Assembly: GCF_027853915.1 (NCBI RefSeq)
Contig: NZ_JAQGLA010000035.1
Span: 1-64,000, forward strand
DNA from: Saccharopolyspora oryzae
Lineage (GTDB): Bacteria; Actinomycetota; Actinomycetes; Mycobacteriales; Pseudonocardiaceae
Length of the DNA stretch: 64,000 nt
Direction: 5' to 3'
How positions within the stretch are numbered: position 1 is the stretch's first letter; each line of letters begins with the position of its first letter. The notes under the pieces are model-generated. The model saw only the letters and a program-made list of their open reading frames with translations. It did not search any database and was not told where the DNA came from. A program made the translations under genes and the position numbers. This document shows, one piece after another, positions 24,422 through 32,391 of this stretch.

Positions 24422-27400
24422 TCAGACGGGTAGGTCTTCCGGGTGGATGTTGCGGAGGTCGGTGAGGGTTGGGGTGGGGAGGGCGCTGAGGCGGCCCGCT
24501 TGGCGGGTCATGGTCGTTTCGAGCAGCTGGCGGGCGTAGCGGGCGTTGCCGAAGTTGCGGTCGCGGGGCAGCTCCTCGAAGTGGCGGTGCAACGCCGCGA
24601 GGACGTCCTCGCCGCACTCGTAGCCGTTGGTGAGCGCGTTGCGGTCGAAGATCTCGGTCAGCTCCGCCGCGGTGTAGTCGGCGAACTCGACGTGGCGGGA
24701 GAAGCGCGAGCCCAGGCCCGGGTTGGTGGCCAGGAAGTCCTGCATCTCCGCCGAGTAGCCCGCCACGATCACCACGACCTCGTCGCGGTGGTCCTCCATC
24801 AGCTTGACCAGCGTGTCGACGGCTTCGCGCCCGAAGTCGTTGCCACCGGTGGAAGTCAGCGCGTACGCCTCGTCGATGAACAGCACGCCACCGCGCGCCC
24901 GCTCGAACGCGTCGCGGGTCAGTTGTGCGGTGTGGCCGATGTACTTGCCGACCAGGTCGGCGCGGCTGACCTCGACGAGCTGACCGGTCGGCAGCACCTC
25001 CAGGTCGGCCAGCACCTCGCCGTAGAGCCGGGCCACGGTCGTCTTGCCGGTGCCGGGCGGGCCGGCGAACACCAGGTGGTGGCTGATCTTCGGCGTCGGC
25101 AGCCCCGCTTCGGCGCGACGCCGGTTGGCCGCCAGCAGGTTGACCAGGTCCTCGACCGCCGACTTCACCGCCGGGATGCCGATCATCTCCCGCAACCGGC
25201 TCAGCGCCGTCGGCTTGTCCGGCTCGGCGGCTTCGGGTTCGGCGCCGACGTCGGCGGGCAGCATCCGGGACAGCTCGTCCTGGTCCACCGAGGGCAGCCC
25301 GGCCAGCCGGACCGCTTGCCGGTCGATCATCTCCTCGAACAGCTTGCGGGCCGCGCGGCCGTTGCCGAAGTCGGCGCCGCGGTGCAGCCGCTCGAAGTAG
25401 CGCTGCAGCGCCTCGCGGGTGCCGTCGCCGAGTTCGTAGCTGTGCGCCTGGCACATCCGCTCGACGATGGTGACCAGCTCGGGCACCGAGTAGTTCTCGA
25501 ACTCGACGGTGCGGTTGAAGCGGGACGCCAGGCCGGGGTTGGAGGCCAGGAACCCGTCCATCTGCTCGGAGTACCCGGCGGCGATGACCACCACGTCGTC
25601 GCGGTGGTCCTCCATCAGCTTGACCAGCGTGTCCACCGCTTCGCGGCCGAAGTCGGGACCGCCGCCGCCCTGCGCGTTCAGCGTGTAGGCCTCGTCGATG
25701 AACAGCACCCCGCCGAGGGCTTTGGTGAACGCCTCGGTGGTCTTGATCGCGGTGCCGCCGACGATCTGCGCGACCAGGTCGGCGCGGGCCACCTCCACCA
25801 GGTGCCCGCTGCGCAGCGCGCCGAGCGAGGCGAGGATCTCGCCGTAGAGGCGGGCGATGGTGGTCTTGCCGGTGCCGGGCGGTCCGGCGAAGATCAGGTG
25901 CCGGCTCATCGGCAGTGCAGGCAGCCCGGCGGCCTCCCGCCGCTTGGCCATCTCCGTCAGGTTCACCAGCGTCGTGACCTGCTGCTTCACCCCGTCCAGG
26001 CCGACCAGCGCGTCGAGCTCGGCCAGCGGTCCGGCTTCCGCGTCGCTGGTGCCGGCGTTGTCCCTGCTGTCCAGGTTCTCGATCTCCAGCCGGTCGCCGC
26101 CGGAGCTGTCCGGGGTGCGCACCCCGGATCCGCCGTTGCCGGTGGCGGTGCAGTTGGTGACCGCGACGGGCTCGGTGGTCTCCACCCGGACGCCGTCGCG
26201 GGTGTTGTCGACCAGTTCGCAGTCCTCCAGCGTGGCGCGGCCGCCGCTGGCCACCAGCACGCCGTGCCCGTCGTTCTTGACGACCTTGCTGCGCAGCACG
26301 GTCAGGTCCGCGTGGTCGGCGATGGTGATGCCGTCGCCGGTGCAGTCGCGGACCTCGCACTCCCGCAGCATCCCGGTGCCGCCCTTCTCGACGGCCACCC
26401 CGGTTGCGGCCCGGATCACCGCGCGGTCCACGGACGGATCGGCGTCCTCGCCGATGCGCAGGCCGGTGCGCGCGACGCCGCCGATCTCGACGTCCTCCAG
26501 GCGTCCGTGCCCGCCGCCGAACACCGCGATGCCGTCGCCGCGGACGTCGCGCACGGTGATCCGGCGCAGCATCGGGTTCGCCCCGGCGCGCACGGTGATC
26601 GCGGTGCCCTCGACGTCGTCGACCTCGAGCCGCTCGAACTCCGCGACGGACTCGTCGGTGAGCACCACGCCGTCCTCCGCGCAGTCGCGCACCGAGGTGT
26701 CGCGGAAGACCGGCCCGGCCAGCTCGCCGACCTCGATCGCGGCCTTGCGGGTGCCGAAGATCCGCAGCTCCTCGTAGCTGCCCTTGGCCTTGTCGGTGAT
26801 CAGCAGGCCGTTGGCCTTGGTGCGGCCGACGCGGCAACCGGTCACCACCGGTTCGCTGCCGCCCAGCACCACCAGGCCGTGCTCGCGGGTGGCGGTGAAC
26901 GAGCAGTCCTGCAGGGTCGGGCGGCCCTGGCTGTTGATGTAGGCGCCGATCGCCACGTCCTTGACCGAGGTGCCGCGAATCGTGGTGCTGCTGCTGGCTT
27001 CCAGCGCGATCGCGGGCTTGTCGGTGCGGGAGATCTGGCAGTCCTCGACGGTGCCGCGGGACTCGGCGTTAGCGCAGACCCCGTTGCCGCGGCTGTCGCG
27101 CAGCACGCAGCGGCGGATCATCGGCGCCGCCCGGTCGCTGATCACGATCGCCGAGCTTCCCAGGTGCTCGACCACGCAGTCCTCGACGACGCTGCCCGCC
27201 TCGGAGGTGTCGACGATCCCGGCGCCCGCGGAGTTGGTGACCCGGCAGTCGCGCATCGCCAGCGAACCGGATTCGCGGGCCAGCACGGCGGTCCAGGCCG
27301 AGCCGGTGACCTCGCAGTCGTCCATCGCCGCCTGCCCGCGCGGAACGTCCACAGTGGGCAGTTCGGGGTCGCGTCCGCGCAGCACCAGCCCGCTGAGCTG

Positions 27401-27631
27401 CACCGCTTCGGACACCACGCGCACCGCGCTGCCGCGCACCGGGGACAGCTCCACGGTGCGCGAACCCTCGGCCGCGATGATGGTGACCACCTTGGTGATC
27501 ACCAGGTTCTCCTGGTAGCGGCCGGGGTGCACCGAGATGACCGACCCGGGGCGGGCCTGCTCCAACGCCGCCGCAATGGTCCGGTGACCGTCGGATCCCT
27601 CCGCTCGAACGGAAAGCACAGGCCGCGCCAC
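24422..27631 (-). CDS. beta-helix / double AAA+ (CbxX/EccA-like) ATPase
   Basis: 1,069 residues. The first roughly 500 form a right-handed parallel beta-helix of repeated short units (GDGITIADHADLTVLRSKVV, DGHGVLVASGGRATLEDCEL), pectate-lyase-like. Two CbxX/CfxQ-type AAA+ domains follow, each with Walker A GPPGTGKTT (about 585 and 857), Walker B LFIDEAY and VVVI.AGYS. Each AAA+ domain is closest in type to EccA, the cytosolic ATPase of T7SS. EccA proper has a TPR-like N-terminus, not a beta-helix. The GTG at 27631 is preceded by GGAGG. It is upstream of the mycosin gene. Confidence 0.9.
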   Translation of the reverse strand: MARPVLSVRAEGSDGHRTIAAALEQARPGSVISVHPGRYQENLVITKVVTIIAAEGSRTVELSPVRGSAVRVVSEAVQLSGLVLRGRDPELPTVDVPRGQAAMDDCEVTGSAWTAVLARESGSLAMRDCRVTNSAGAGIVDTSEAGSVVEDCVVEHLGSSAIVISDRAAPMIRRCVLRDSRGNGVCANAESRGTVEDCQISRTDKPAIALEASSSTTIRGTSVKDVAIGAYINSQGRPTLQDCSFTATREHGLVVLGGSEPVVTGCRVGRTKANGLLITDKAKGSYEELRIFGTRKAAIEVGELAGPVFRDTSVRDCAEDGVVLTDESVAEFERLEVDDVEGTAITVRAGANPMLRRITVRDVRGDGIAVFGGGHGRLEDVEIGGVARTGLRIGEDADPSVDRAVIRAATGVAVEKGGTGMLRECEVRDCTGDGITIADHADLTVLRSKVVKNDGHGVLVASGGRATLEDCELVDNTRDGVRVETTEPVAVTNCTATGNGGSGVRTPDSSGGDRLEIENLDSRDNAGTSDAEAGPLAELDALVGLDGVKQQVTTLVNLTEMAKRREAAGLPALPMSRHLIFAGPPGTGKTTIARLYGEILASLGALRSGHLVEVARADLVAQIVGGTAIKTTEAFTKALGGVLFIDEAYTLNAQGGGGPDFGREAVDTLVKLMEDHRDDVVVIAAGYSEQMDGFLASNPGLASRFNRTVEFENYSVPELVTIVERMCQAHSYELGDGTREALQRYFERLHRGADFGNGRAARKLFEEMIDRQAVRLAGLPSVDQDELSRMLPADVGAEPEAAEPDKPTALSRLREMIGIPAVKSAVEDLVNLLAANRRRAEAGLPTPKISHHLVFAGPPGTGKTTVARLYGEVLADLEVLPTGQLVEVSRADLVGKYIGHTAQLTRDAFERARGGVLFIDEAYALTSTGGNDFGREAVDTLVKLMEDHRDEVVVIVAGYSAEMQDFLATNPGLGSRFSRHVEFADYTAAELTEIFDRNALTNGYECGEDVLAALHRHFEELPRDRNFGNARYARQLLETTMTRQAGRLSALPTPTLTDLRNIHPEDLPV

Positions 27632-27844
27632 GATGAATTCCTCCAGTCGCCGACCCGGGCGCACCCGGATCCGCTTGAGTAGAAACGGTGTTCCCAGCCT
27701 GCCTCGCGCGCTCGGGCGGCGTTAGTCCCAACAACGTCGCGCACGGACCCCTATTCATGGGACTCCCGGCGCGCGGTTAACGGGAGGTTGAATGGAGGTA
27801 CTGATCGGTGGGGCAGCCGGCGAGCGCAACAGAGGTGACCGAAC

Positions 27845-28645
27845 GTGGCCAGGGTGAGCAGCGGGCTGGTCGCGGCCTGCTTGGCGTCGAGCGCGACCGG
27901 CTGGCTGCTGGGCCGCTGGACGCGCCGCTACCCCCGGGCCGAACTGCGCTGGCTGCGCCAGGAGCTCACCGCGACCAGCAACGCGCTGATCGAAGCCGAG
28001 CAGGAGCGCGCCGACCTCCGCCGGGCGCAGCGCGAGCTGATCACCGCGATCTCCCACGAGATGCGCACCCCGCTGGCTGGAATCCGCGCCGCAGCGGAGG
28101 CCCTGCAGGACGGCGTGGCGCAGGAACCGCAGCGCTACCTGGACGGTCTGATCGGCGGGGCGCAGCGGCTGAACCGGGTCACCGGCGATCTCTTCGAGCT
28201 GGCGCGGTTGCAGGTCGAAACCGTCGAGCGGACCCCGACGCGGCTGGCCGACCTGCTGGATTCCGCGCTGGCGGCGGCACTTCCGGTCGCGCTGGAGCGC
28301 GGGGTGCGGCTGCACGGCGTCGGCCTGGACAGCGCGACGGATCCGGTCCGGGTGGACATCGCGGTGCTGACGCGGGCGTTGGCGAACCTGGTGATGCACG
28401 CGGTCCGGCACACGGTGCCCGGCGAGCCGGTGACGGTGACGGCGATGGTGTCGGGCGACGAGATCGAGGTGATCGTCGTCGACGGCTGCGGCGGAGCGGC
28501 GGACTTCGAATCCGCGCTGGAACCGGCGGACAGCGGCCTGGCAATCACCCGCGGCCTGATCAGAGCCCACGGCGGAGACGTCCGAGTCGACCAGGTCACC
28601 GACGGCTGCCGCTTCACCACCCGCCTCCCCGCCGGCCTCACCTGA
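27845..28645 (+). CDS. small histidine kinase with altered N-box
   Basis: 266 residues. One N-terminal hydrophobic segment (about 5-22) is followed by a coiled-coil-like region, the HisKA H-box ITAISHEMRTPLAGI and an HATPase_c domain. The N-box reads NLVMHAVRHT where NLxxNAxxHS/T is usual, so the second Asn that binds Mg-ATP is His. The glycine boxes are weak (VVDGCGGAAD, SGLAITRGLI). There is no extracellular sensor. It may be a weak kinase or a phosphatase-type partner. The nearest response regulator is at 30543-31265. The start is a GTG at 27845. Confidence 0.82.
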   Translation: MARVSSGLVAACLASSATGWLLGRWTRRYPRAELRWLRQELTATSNALIEAEQERADLRRAQRELITAISHEMRTPLAGIRAAAEALQDGVAQEPQRYLDGLIGGAQRLNRVTGDLFELARLQVETVERTPTRLADLLDSALAAALPVALERGVRLHGVGLDSATDPVRVDIAVLTRALANLVMHAVRHTVPGEPVTVTAMVSGDEIEVIVVDGCGGAADFESALEPADSGLAITRGLIRAHGGDVRVDQVTDGCRFTTRLPAGLT

Positions 28646-28651
28646 GCTGCA

Positions 28652-28903
28652 CTACCAGCGACGATCCCGCAATCCAGAGACGAACGCCGCCCACTGACGA
28701 CGGGGGAAGGCCAGCACGGCCCCATCCCGGTCCTTCGAGTCCCGAACCCCGACCACCTCAGGGTCTAACGACACCTCAACGCAGTTTCCTTGCCCGGCGC
28801 TTCGGCTCGACGTCCGCCAGCCCACCTCTACGCAGTTCTGCGCTCCGTTGCTGCGGCTGGATTTGCGCCAGACCATCTCGTCCGATTTCCGCAGCATGAT
28901 CAC
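28652..28903 (-). CDS. DUF397 protein with duplicated motif
   Basis: 83 residues. The DUF397 signature WRKSSRSNGAQNCVEV is followed at once by a second copy, WRTSSRSAGQGNCVEV, then the usual DPEVVGVRDSKDRDGAVLAF and a C-terminal WAAFVSGLR. Most family members have one such motif. It lies 2 bp after the DUF5753 regulator gene; such pairs behave like regulator/small-partner modules in actinomycetes. Confidence 0.9.
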   Translation of the reverse strand: MIMLRKSDEMVWRKSSRSNGAQNCVEVGWRTSSRSAGQGNCVEVSLDPEVVGVRDSKDRDGAVLAFPRRQWAAFVSGLRDRRW

Positions 28904-28905
28904 TC

Positions 28906-29754
28906 CTAGCTAAGCGCTGCAATCTCCCGATTGATCAGCGACAACGTGTCCCTGTCGCTGATAGCGGCTACCCGCAATCGATCGAAAACCAGGCTATATG
29001 CGCGGGTGTGCTGCGGTCGAGACAAGTAATCGGAGCTGGTCAGGCTCTCGATGTAGGCGATATCCGAGTTGGCGTGCTCGAGGTGGAGGAGGGTAAAGGC
29101 GATGCCGAGGCCCGCGTGAGCTCCGCTCTCCAGCGGGACCACCTGGATCGTCACGTTGTCCAGTTCCGCGAGGGAGCGCAGCCGCTCCAGCTGAGCCCGA
29201 TGAACGTCTCGATCGCCGACCCGTCGCCGAATCGCTTCCTCTCCCAGCACGACACACAGCAAGGGCGGGTTCGAGCCGAAGAACCTCGCCGAACGTTGTT
29301 CGCGCGACTCCGCCATCGCATCGACGTCGACCGACGGAACTACGACCGAGGCTGAAAGCAGTTCGCGCGCATAGTCAGCGGTCTGCAGGACTCCCGGGAT
29401 CGTGTCGCCGTAGAACAGCTTGATCTCAGAAGCACACGCCTCGAGGTGCACGTACTTCTTCGCCCAGTCCGGCACGCGCGCCGGCGGGATCTTGCGCCGC
29501 GCATCCTTCGCCATCTCGAGGACCCGGTCGACTGCCTTCTCCTTGGCCCCGTACAGCGCGACCAGAGCCTGAACGTCCTTATCAGACAGCTTGCTCTCGC
29601 CCGTCTCGATCTTGCTGATCTTGTTGCGGTACCAACCGAGAGCTGCCGCAGCCTCGTCTGCGGACAAGCCAGCGTTCTCACGAAGTTCGCGCAGCTCGGC
29701 TCCGAGCACGAGTCGCTGCACCAGTGGGCCGGGGTCGTTGCTGGTCATGCGCAC
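28906..29754 (-). CDS. XRE-family regulator with DUF5753 domain
   Basis: 282 residues. The HTH reads LRENAGLSADEAAAALGWYR then NKISKIETGESKLS. The DUF5753 part has FYGDTIPGVLQTADYARELL, REQRSARFFG and NVTIQVVPLESGAHAGLG. It is the regulator half of the pair with the adjacent DUF397 gene. Starts at 29754 (GTG) and 29748 (ATG) are both possible. It is divergent from two very small genes that may be its targets. Confidence 0.92.
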   Translation of the reverse strand: MRMTSNDPGPLVQRLVLGAELRELRENAGLSADEAAAALGWYRNKISKIETGESKLSDKDVQALVALYGAKEKAVDRVLEMAKDARRKIPPARVPDWAKKYVHLEACASEIKLFYGDTIPGVLQTADYARELLSASVVVPSVDVDAMAESREQRSARFFGSNPPLLCVVLGEEAIRRRVGDRDVHRAQLERLRSLAELDNVTIQVVPLESGAHAGLGIAFTLLHLEHANSDIAYIESLTSSDYLSRPQHTRAYSLVFDRLRVAAISDRDTLSLINREIAALS

Positions 29755-29785
29755 AAGTCTGCCTTCCCTCTATACGGCGAACATC

Positions 29786-29917
29786 ATGACTTCCACCGTC
29801 GAGGCTTACTGCGGGGCGGAGGCCGAAGCGTCGCAGCTGCATGACCGGTCCGAAGTGGACTGGGTGCGGGAGCAGGCCTGCATGGACTGCTGGCGCATCC
29901 TCGCCGAACGCCCCTGA
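29786..29917 (+). CDS. small protein of 43 residues, unknown
   Basis: ATG at 29786, reading MTSTVEAYCGAEAEASQLHD, then SEVDWVREQACMDCWRILAE and stop. Three cysteines, two of them in CMDC, suggest metal or redox binding. Codon use is like neighbouring genes. No family is recognised. It is divergent from the DUF5753 regulator and followed by a membrane-protein gene. Confidence 0.55.
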   Translation: MTSTVEAYCGAEAEASQLHDRSEVDWVREQACMDCWRILAERP

Positions 29918-29941
29918 CCCAGCCGCGTCACCTGAGTCCGC

Positions 29942-29963
29942 GTCAATTTCTCGCGAAATTGAC
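29942..29963. terminator. hairpin, GTCAATTTC family
   Basis: GTCAATTTC (29942-29950) pairs with GAAATTGAC (29955-29963) across TCGC. It is the same core and loop as at 9036-9065. It lies between two small same-strand genes. Confidence 0.7.
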
Positions 29964-29989
29964 CACCCATCGCCCGAAAGGACCACGCC

Positions 29990-30250
29990 ATGTTCTGGAT
30001 TCAGCTGAGCACCTTCGTCCTGTTCAACGTGCTCATCCTCGCTCTGCTCGTCACGCACGTCTCGGTGCCAGGACTGCGGTTCGCCACCGGTCAGCACTCG
30101 GGCACGGGCGATGGCGAGTACACGGTCTGGCGCCTCATAGCCGACATCGAAGCCGAGAACCGCGCGATATCCCCCGAACCACCACAACCCCAGTTTCCCG
30201 ACTTCGACCCTGACGACCAACCCACCGGACGCCACCACCTGCGCCTGTGA
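29990..30250 (+). CDS. small membrane protein, unknown
   Basis: 86 residues. One N-terminal transmembrane segment (about 4-26, FWIQLSTFVLFNVLILALLV) is followed by a soluble part with EYTVWRLIADIEAENRAI and an acidic/Pro-rich end. GAAAGGA lies at good RBS distance from the ATG at 29990. No family is recognised. Confidence 0.6.
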   Translation: MFWIQLSTFVLFNVLILALLVTHVSVPGLRFATGQHSGTGDGEYTVWRLIADIEAENRAISPEPPQPQFPDFDPDDQPTGRHHLRL

Positions 30251-30252
30251 GC

Positions 30253-30300
30253 GGTCGTGAGTGCGTAACAGTGTTCGAACACTGTTACGCACTCACGACC
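30253..30300. repeat. 48-bp perfect palindrome, CGTGAG family
   Basis: GGTCGTGAGTGCGTAACAGT (from 30253) and the following bases are fully self-complementary to 30300 with no loop (centre GTTC|GAAC). It lies right after the small membrane-protein gene and shares its outer CGTGAG arm with the hairpins at 14281, 23024 and 37987. Confidence 0.8.
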
Positions 30301-30306
30301 CCCAGT

Positions 30307-30482
30307 CCCGGCTCACAGCACCAGGTGAAGAGCGAACGGGCCGTTTTGCGCCGTCTGGCGAGGCAAACAGGCCGTTCGCTCCAACCCCTGAGCCGGGCCG
30401 GTGCGGCTGGACATCCCCCGGCATCAGCCGCGCCGGCCCACTCCGGCGGCCGGGCGCGACCCCCTCCCCGCGCCCGGCCGCC
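30307..30482. repeat. series of nested stem-loops
   Basis: Outer arms CCCGGCTCA (30307-30315) and TGAGCCGGG (30389-30397) enclose GAGCGAACGG...CCGTTCGCTC. Then GGCCGGTGCGGCTG pairs with CAGCCGCGCCGGCC (to about 30438), and GGCGGCCGGGCGCG (30445-30458) pairs with 30469-30482. No gene is visible in 30251-30542. Confidence 0.65.
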
Positions 30483-30542
30483 CTCCAAAACGAGAGCCCG
30501 GTCAAAGGGCAGGGTGGGCTTCTTGTTCCAGTGTTGTCGTGC

Positions 30543-31265
30543 TCAGTTCGGGGCTGGGCCGAAGCGGTAGCCGACTCCCCAGATCGTGTTGAGGATCGTC
30601 GGGTTGGCCGGGTCCGTTTCGATCTTCTCGCGGAGGCGGCGGACGTAGACGCTGATCATCGACGAGTCGCCCACCTTCCACTGCCAGACCCGCTGCATCA
30701 GCTCGTCCTTGCGGAAGGTTTCGCCGGGGTGGTCGAAGAAGAAGTCCAGGAGGTCCCGCTCGCGGCCGGTGAAGCGCAGCGGTTTCCCGGCTTTCGTGAC
30801 CTGGCGGGTCGTCAGGTCCAGGACCAGGTCCTCGACCTGGCGGGTCTGCGGCGCCTGCTGCGGCTGGACCGGTTGGCCCGCGGTGCGGCGGAGCAGGGCT
30901 TGGGCGCGGAGTACCAGTTCGCGCGGGCTGAAGGGCTTCGTGACGTAGTCGTCGGCGCCGAGTTCCAGGCCGTGGATGCGGTCGTCCTGCTCGCCCAGGG
31001 CTGTGACCAGGATGATCGGGACGTTGCTCTGCTCGCGGAGCTTGCGGCAGACGTGGGTCCCGTCGAGGCGGGGCAGCATCCGGTCCAGGATCACCAGGTC
31101 CGGGTTGAACGCCTGGAAGCCGTCCAGCGCCATCACGCCGTCGGCGGCCACCGCGACCAGCATGCCCGCGTGGTTCAGGTAGCTGGCGATGACCTCGGCC
31201 ATCATCGGATCGTCCTCGACCACGAGCACTCGGTGCCGCCGCACCGCACCGGACCCGCTCTCCAC
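30543..31265 (-). CDS. OmpR-family response regulator
   Basis: 240 residues. The receiver domain has VLVVEDDP, the phospho-acceptor Asp in LVILDRMLPRLDG and KPFSPRELVLR. The C-terminal winged helix has FTGRERDLLDFFFDHPGETF, SVYVRRLREKIE and TIWGVGYRFGP. The GTG at 31265 was chosen because GGAGG lies directly upstream and the receiver begins soon after. The kinase at 27845 is the nearest candidate partner, but they are not in one operon. Confidence 0.93.
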   Translation of the reverse strand: MESGSGAVRRHRVLVVEDDPMMAEVIASYLNHAGMLVAVAADGVMALDGFQAFNPDLVILDRMLPRLDGTHVCRKLREQSNVPIILVTALGEQDDRIHGLELGADDYVTKPFSPRELVLRAQALLRRTAGQPVQPQQAPQTRQVEDLVLDLTTRQVTKAGKPLRFTGRERDLLDFFFDHPGETFRKDELMQRVWQWKVGDSSMISVYVRRLREKIETDPANPTILNTIWGVGYRFGPAPN

Positions 31266-31580
31266 CGCACTCCTCCGCTCGACCCGACCGGGGTCGAGCC
31301 TATCTGCTCCACGACCTGAACCGGGGGCGGGCAGGCGGCCGAGACCGGTTTCCCTTGCCATGGCGCCGGTTTGGGCTCTCACCGCCGATGCGGCGTCCGC
31401 AAGAGCGTTACACAATTCGCCCGTTTGTATTCGGATGGGTGGTCGTTGGTAACCCGGGAGGAGGGAGAACGCCGATCTCCGCTGCCGGTCACCTGCAGAC
31501 GCGATCAGTATTCGTTTCGCACCGACTGTCCGATTCGGCGCGGTGTCCACATCGTCACTCCGATGATTGAGGAAGTGAAC
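31266..31580. other. intergenic region, no gene seen
   Basis: About 315 bp between the divergent response regulator and lectin genes. It presumably holds both promoters. I see no coding pattern or strong repeat. Confidence 0.55.
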
Positions 31581-32108
31581 ATGTCTTCGTTCTTCACCAC
31601 CCGACGCCTCGGCGCCATCACCGGTACAGCACTCGCGCTCGCCCTCGGCCTGGGAGCGCCCGCCGCGACAGCGGCGCCGGCGCCGCACGTCAAGGCCATG
31701 TGCCTGGACGTCGGCAAGACGCGGGACAAGGGCGACAAGGCGACGATCTGGGAGTGCGGCGACAACCCCAACCAGCGGTTCGTGATCTCCGGCGGGCAGA
31801 TCAAGGTCGAGGACACGATCGGCACGCGGCAGCAGGAACGGTGCCTGGACGCCGGCTGGACCCGGACGAACGGTGCCGGCGTGCACCTCTGGGAGTGCGG
31901 TGACACCAACACCAACCAGAAGTGGATCGTCCGCAACTCGCAGATCGTGCTCGCCGACACGGTGGGCAAGGCCCAGGAGATGTGCCTGGACACCGGTAGG
32001 ACCAGGGAGAAGGGCGACCGCGTGCACATCTGGCGGTGCGACGACCGCAACAAGAACCAGCAGTGGGTCCTCCAGCGCGGATACATCAAGGTCGCGGACA
32101 CGCTCTGA
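31581..32108 (+). CDS. secreted ricin-type beta-trefoil lectin
   Basis: 175 residues. The signal peptide MSSFFTTRRLGAITGTALAL... has an Ala-rich cleavage region (PAATAAPAP). The mature protein has three similar units containing MCLDVG/RCLDAG/MCLDTG, an IWECGD-type motif and NQRFV/NQKWI/NQQWV, the QxW-like repeats of a ricin-B trefoil. It probably binds carbohydrate outside the cell. The ATG at 31581 has GAGGAAG before it; a start at 31563 is less likely. The gene stands alone. Confidence 0.88.
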   Translation: MSSFFTTRRLGAITGTALALALGLGAPAATAAPAPHVKAMCLDVGKTRDKGDKATIWECGDNPNQRFVISGGQIKVEDTIGTRQQERCLDAGWTRTNGAGVHLWECGDTNTNQKWIVRNSQIVLADTVGKAQEMCLDTGRTREKGDRVHIWRCDDRNKNQQWVLQRGYIKVADTL

Positions 32109-32112
32109 CGCC

Positions 32113-32133
32113 TGAGTGCCTGTCTGAAGCACT
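32113..32133 (+). terminator. short hairpin after the lectin gene
   Basis: GAGTGC (32113-32118) can pair with GCACTC (32128-32133), 5 bp after the lectin stop. It is a weak terminator candidate. The remaining bases to 32350 show no gene. Confidence 0.4.
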
Positions 32134-32350
32134 CGCTTTGCGTGGCGGTGCGGGTAGCGGAACCTCAGCGTCCGCCTGGACTGCGGGTGCCCACCCTTAT
32201 GTATGCCAATACACGGCGGGTGGGCCGTCCTCGCCAGGCGAACGCTGAGAACCCGCGGCGGTGCCGGTTGCTTGGGTGGGCTATGCGCCTGCGGCGCATC
32301 ACAGCAAAAGATCAAACGCCGAGATCACAAGGCAGGTTCTGAGAAACGTC

Positions 32351-32382
32351 CGGCCCCCGTCGCGACGCTGCGACGGGGGCCG
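32351..32382 (-). terminator. terminator of eccC
   Basis: CGGCCCCCGTCGC (32351-32363) pairs with GCGACGGGGGCCG (32370-32382). It is a strong GC hairpin just past the eccC stop. Confidence 0.85.
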
Positions 32383-32391
32383 GAGCACGAA

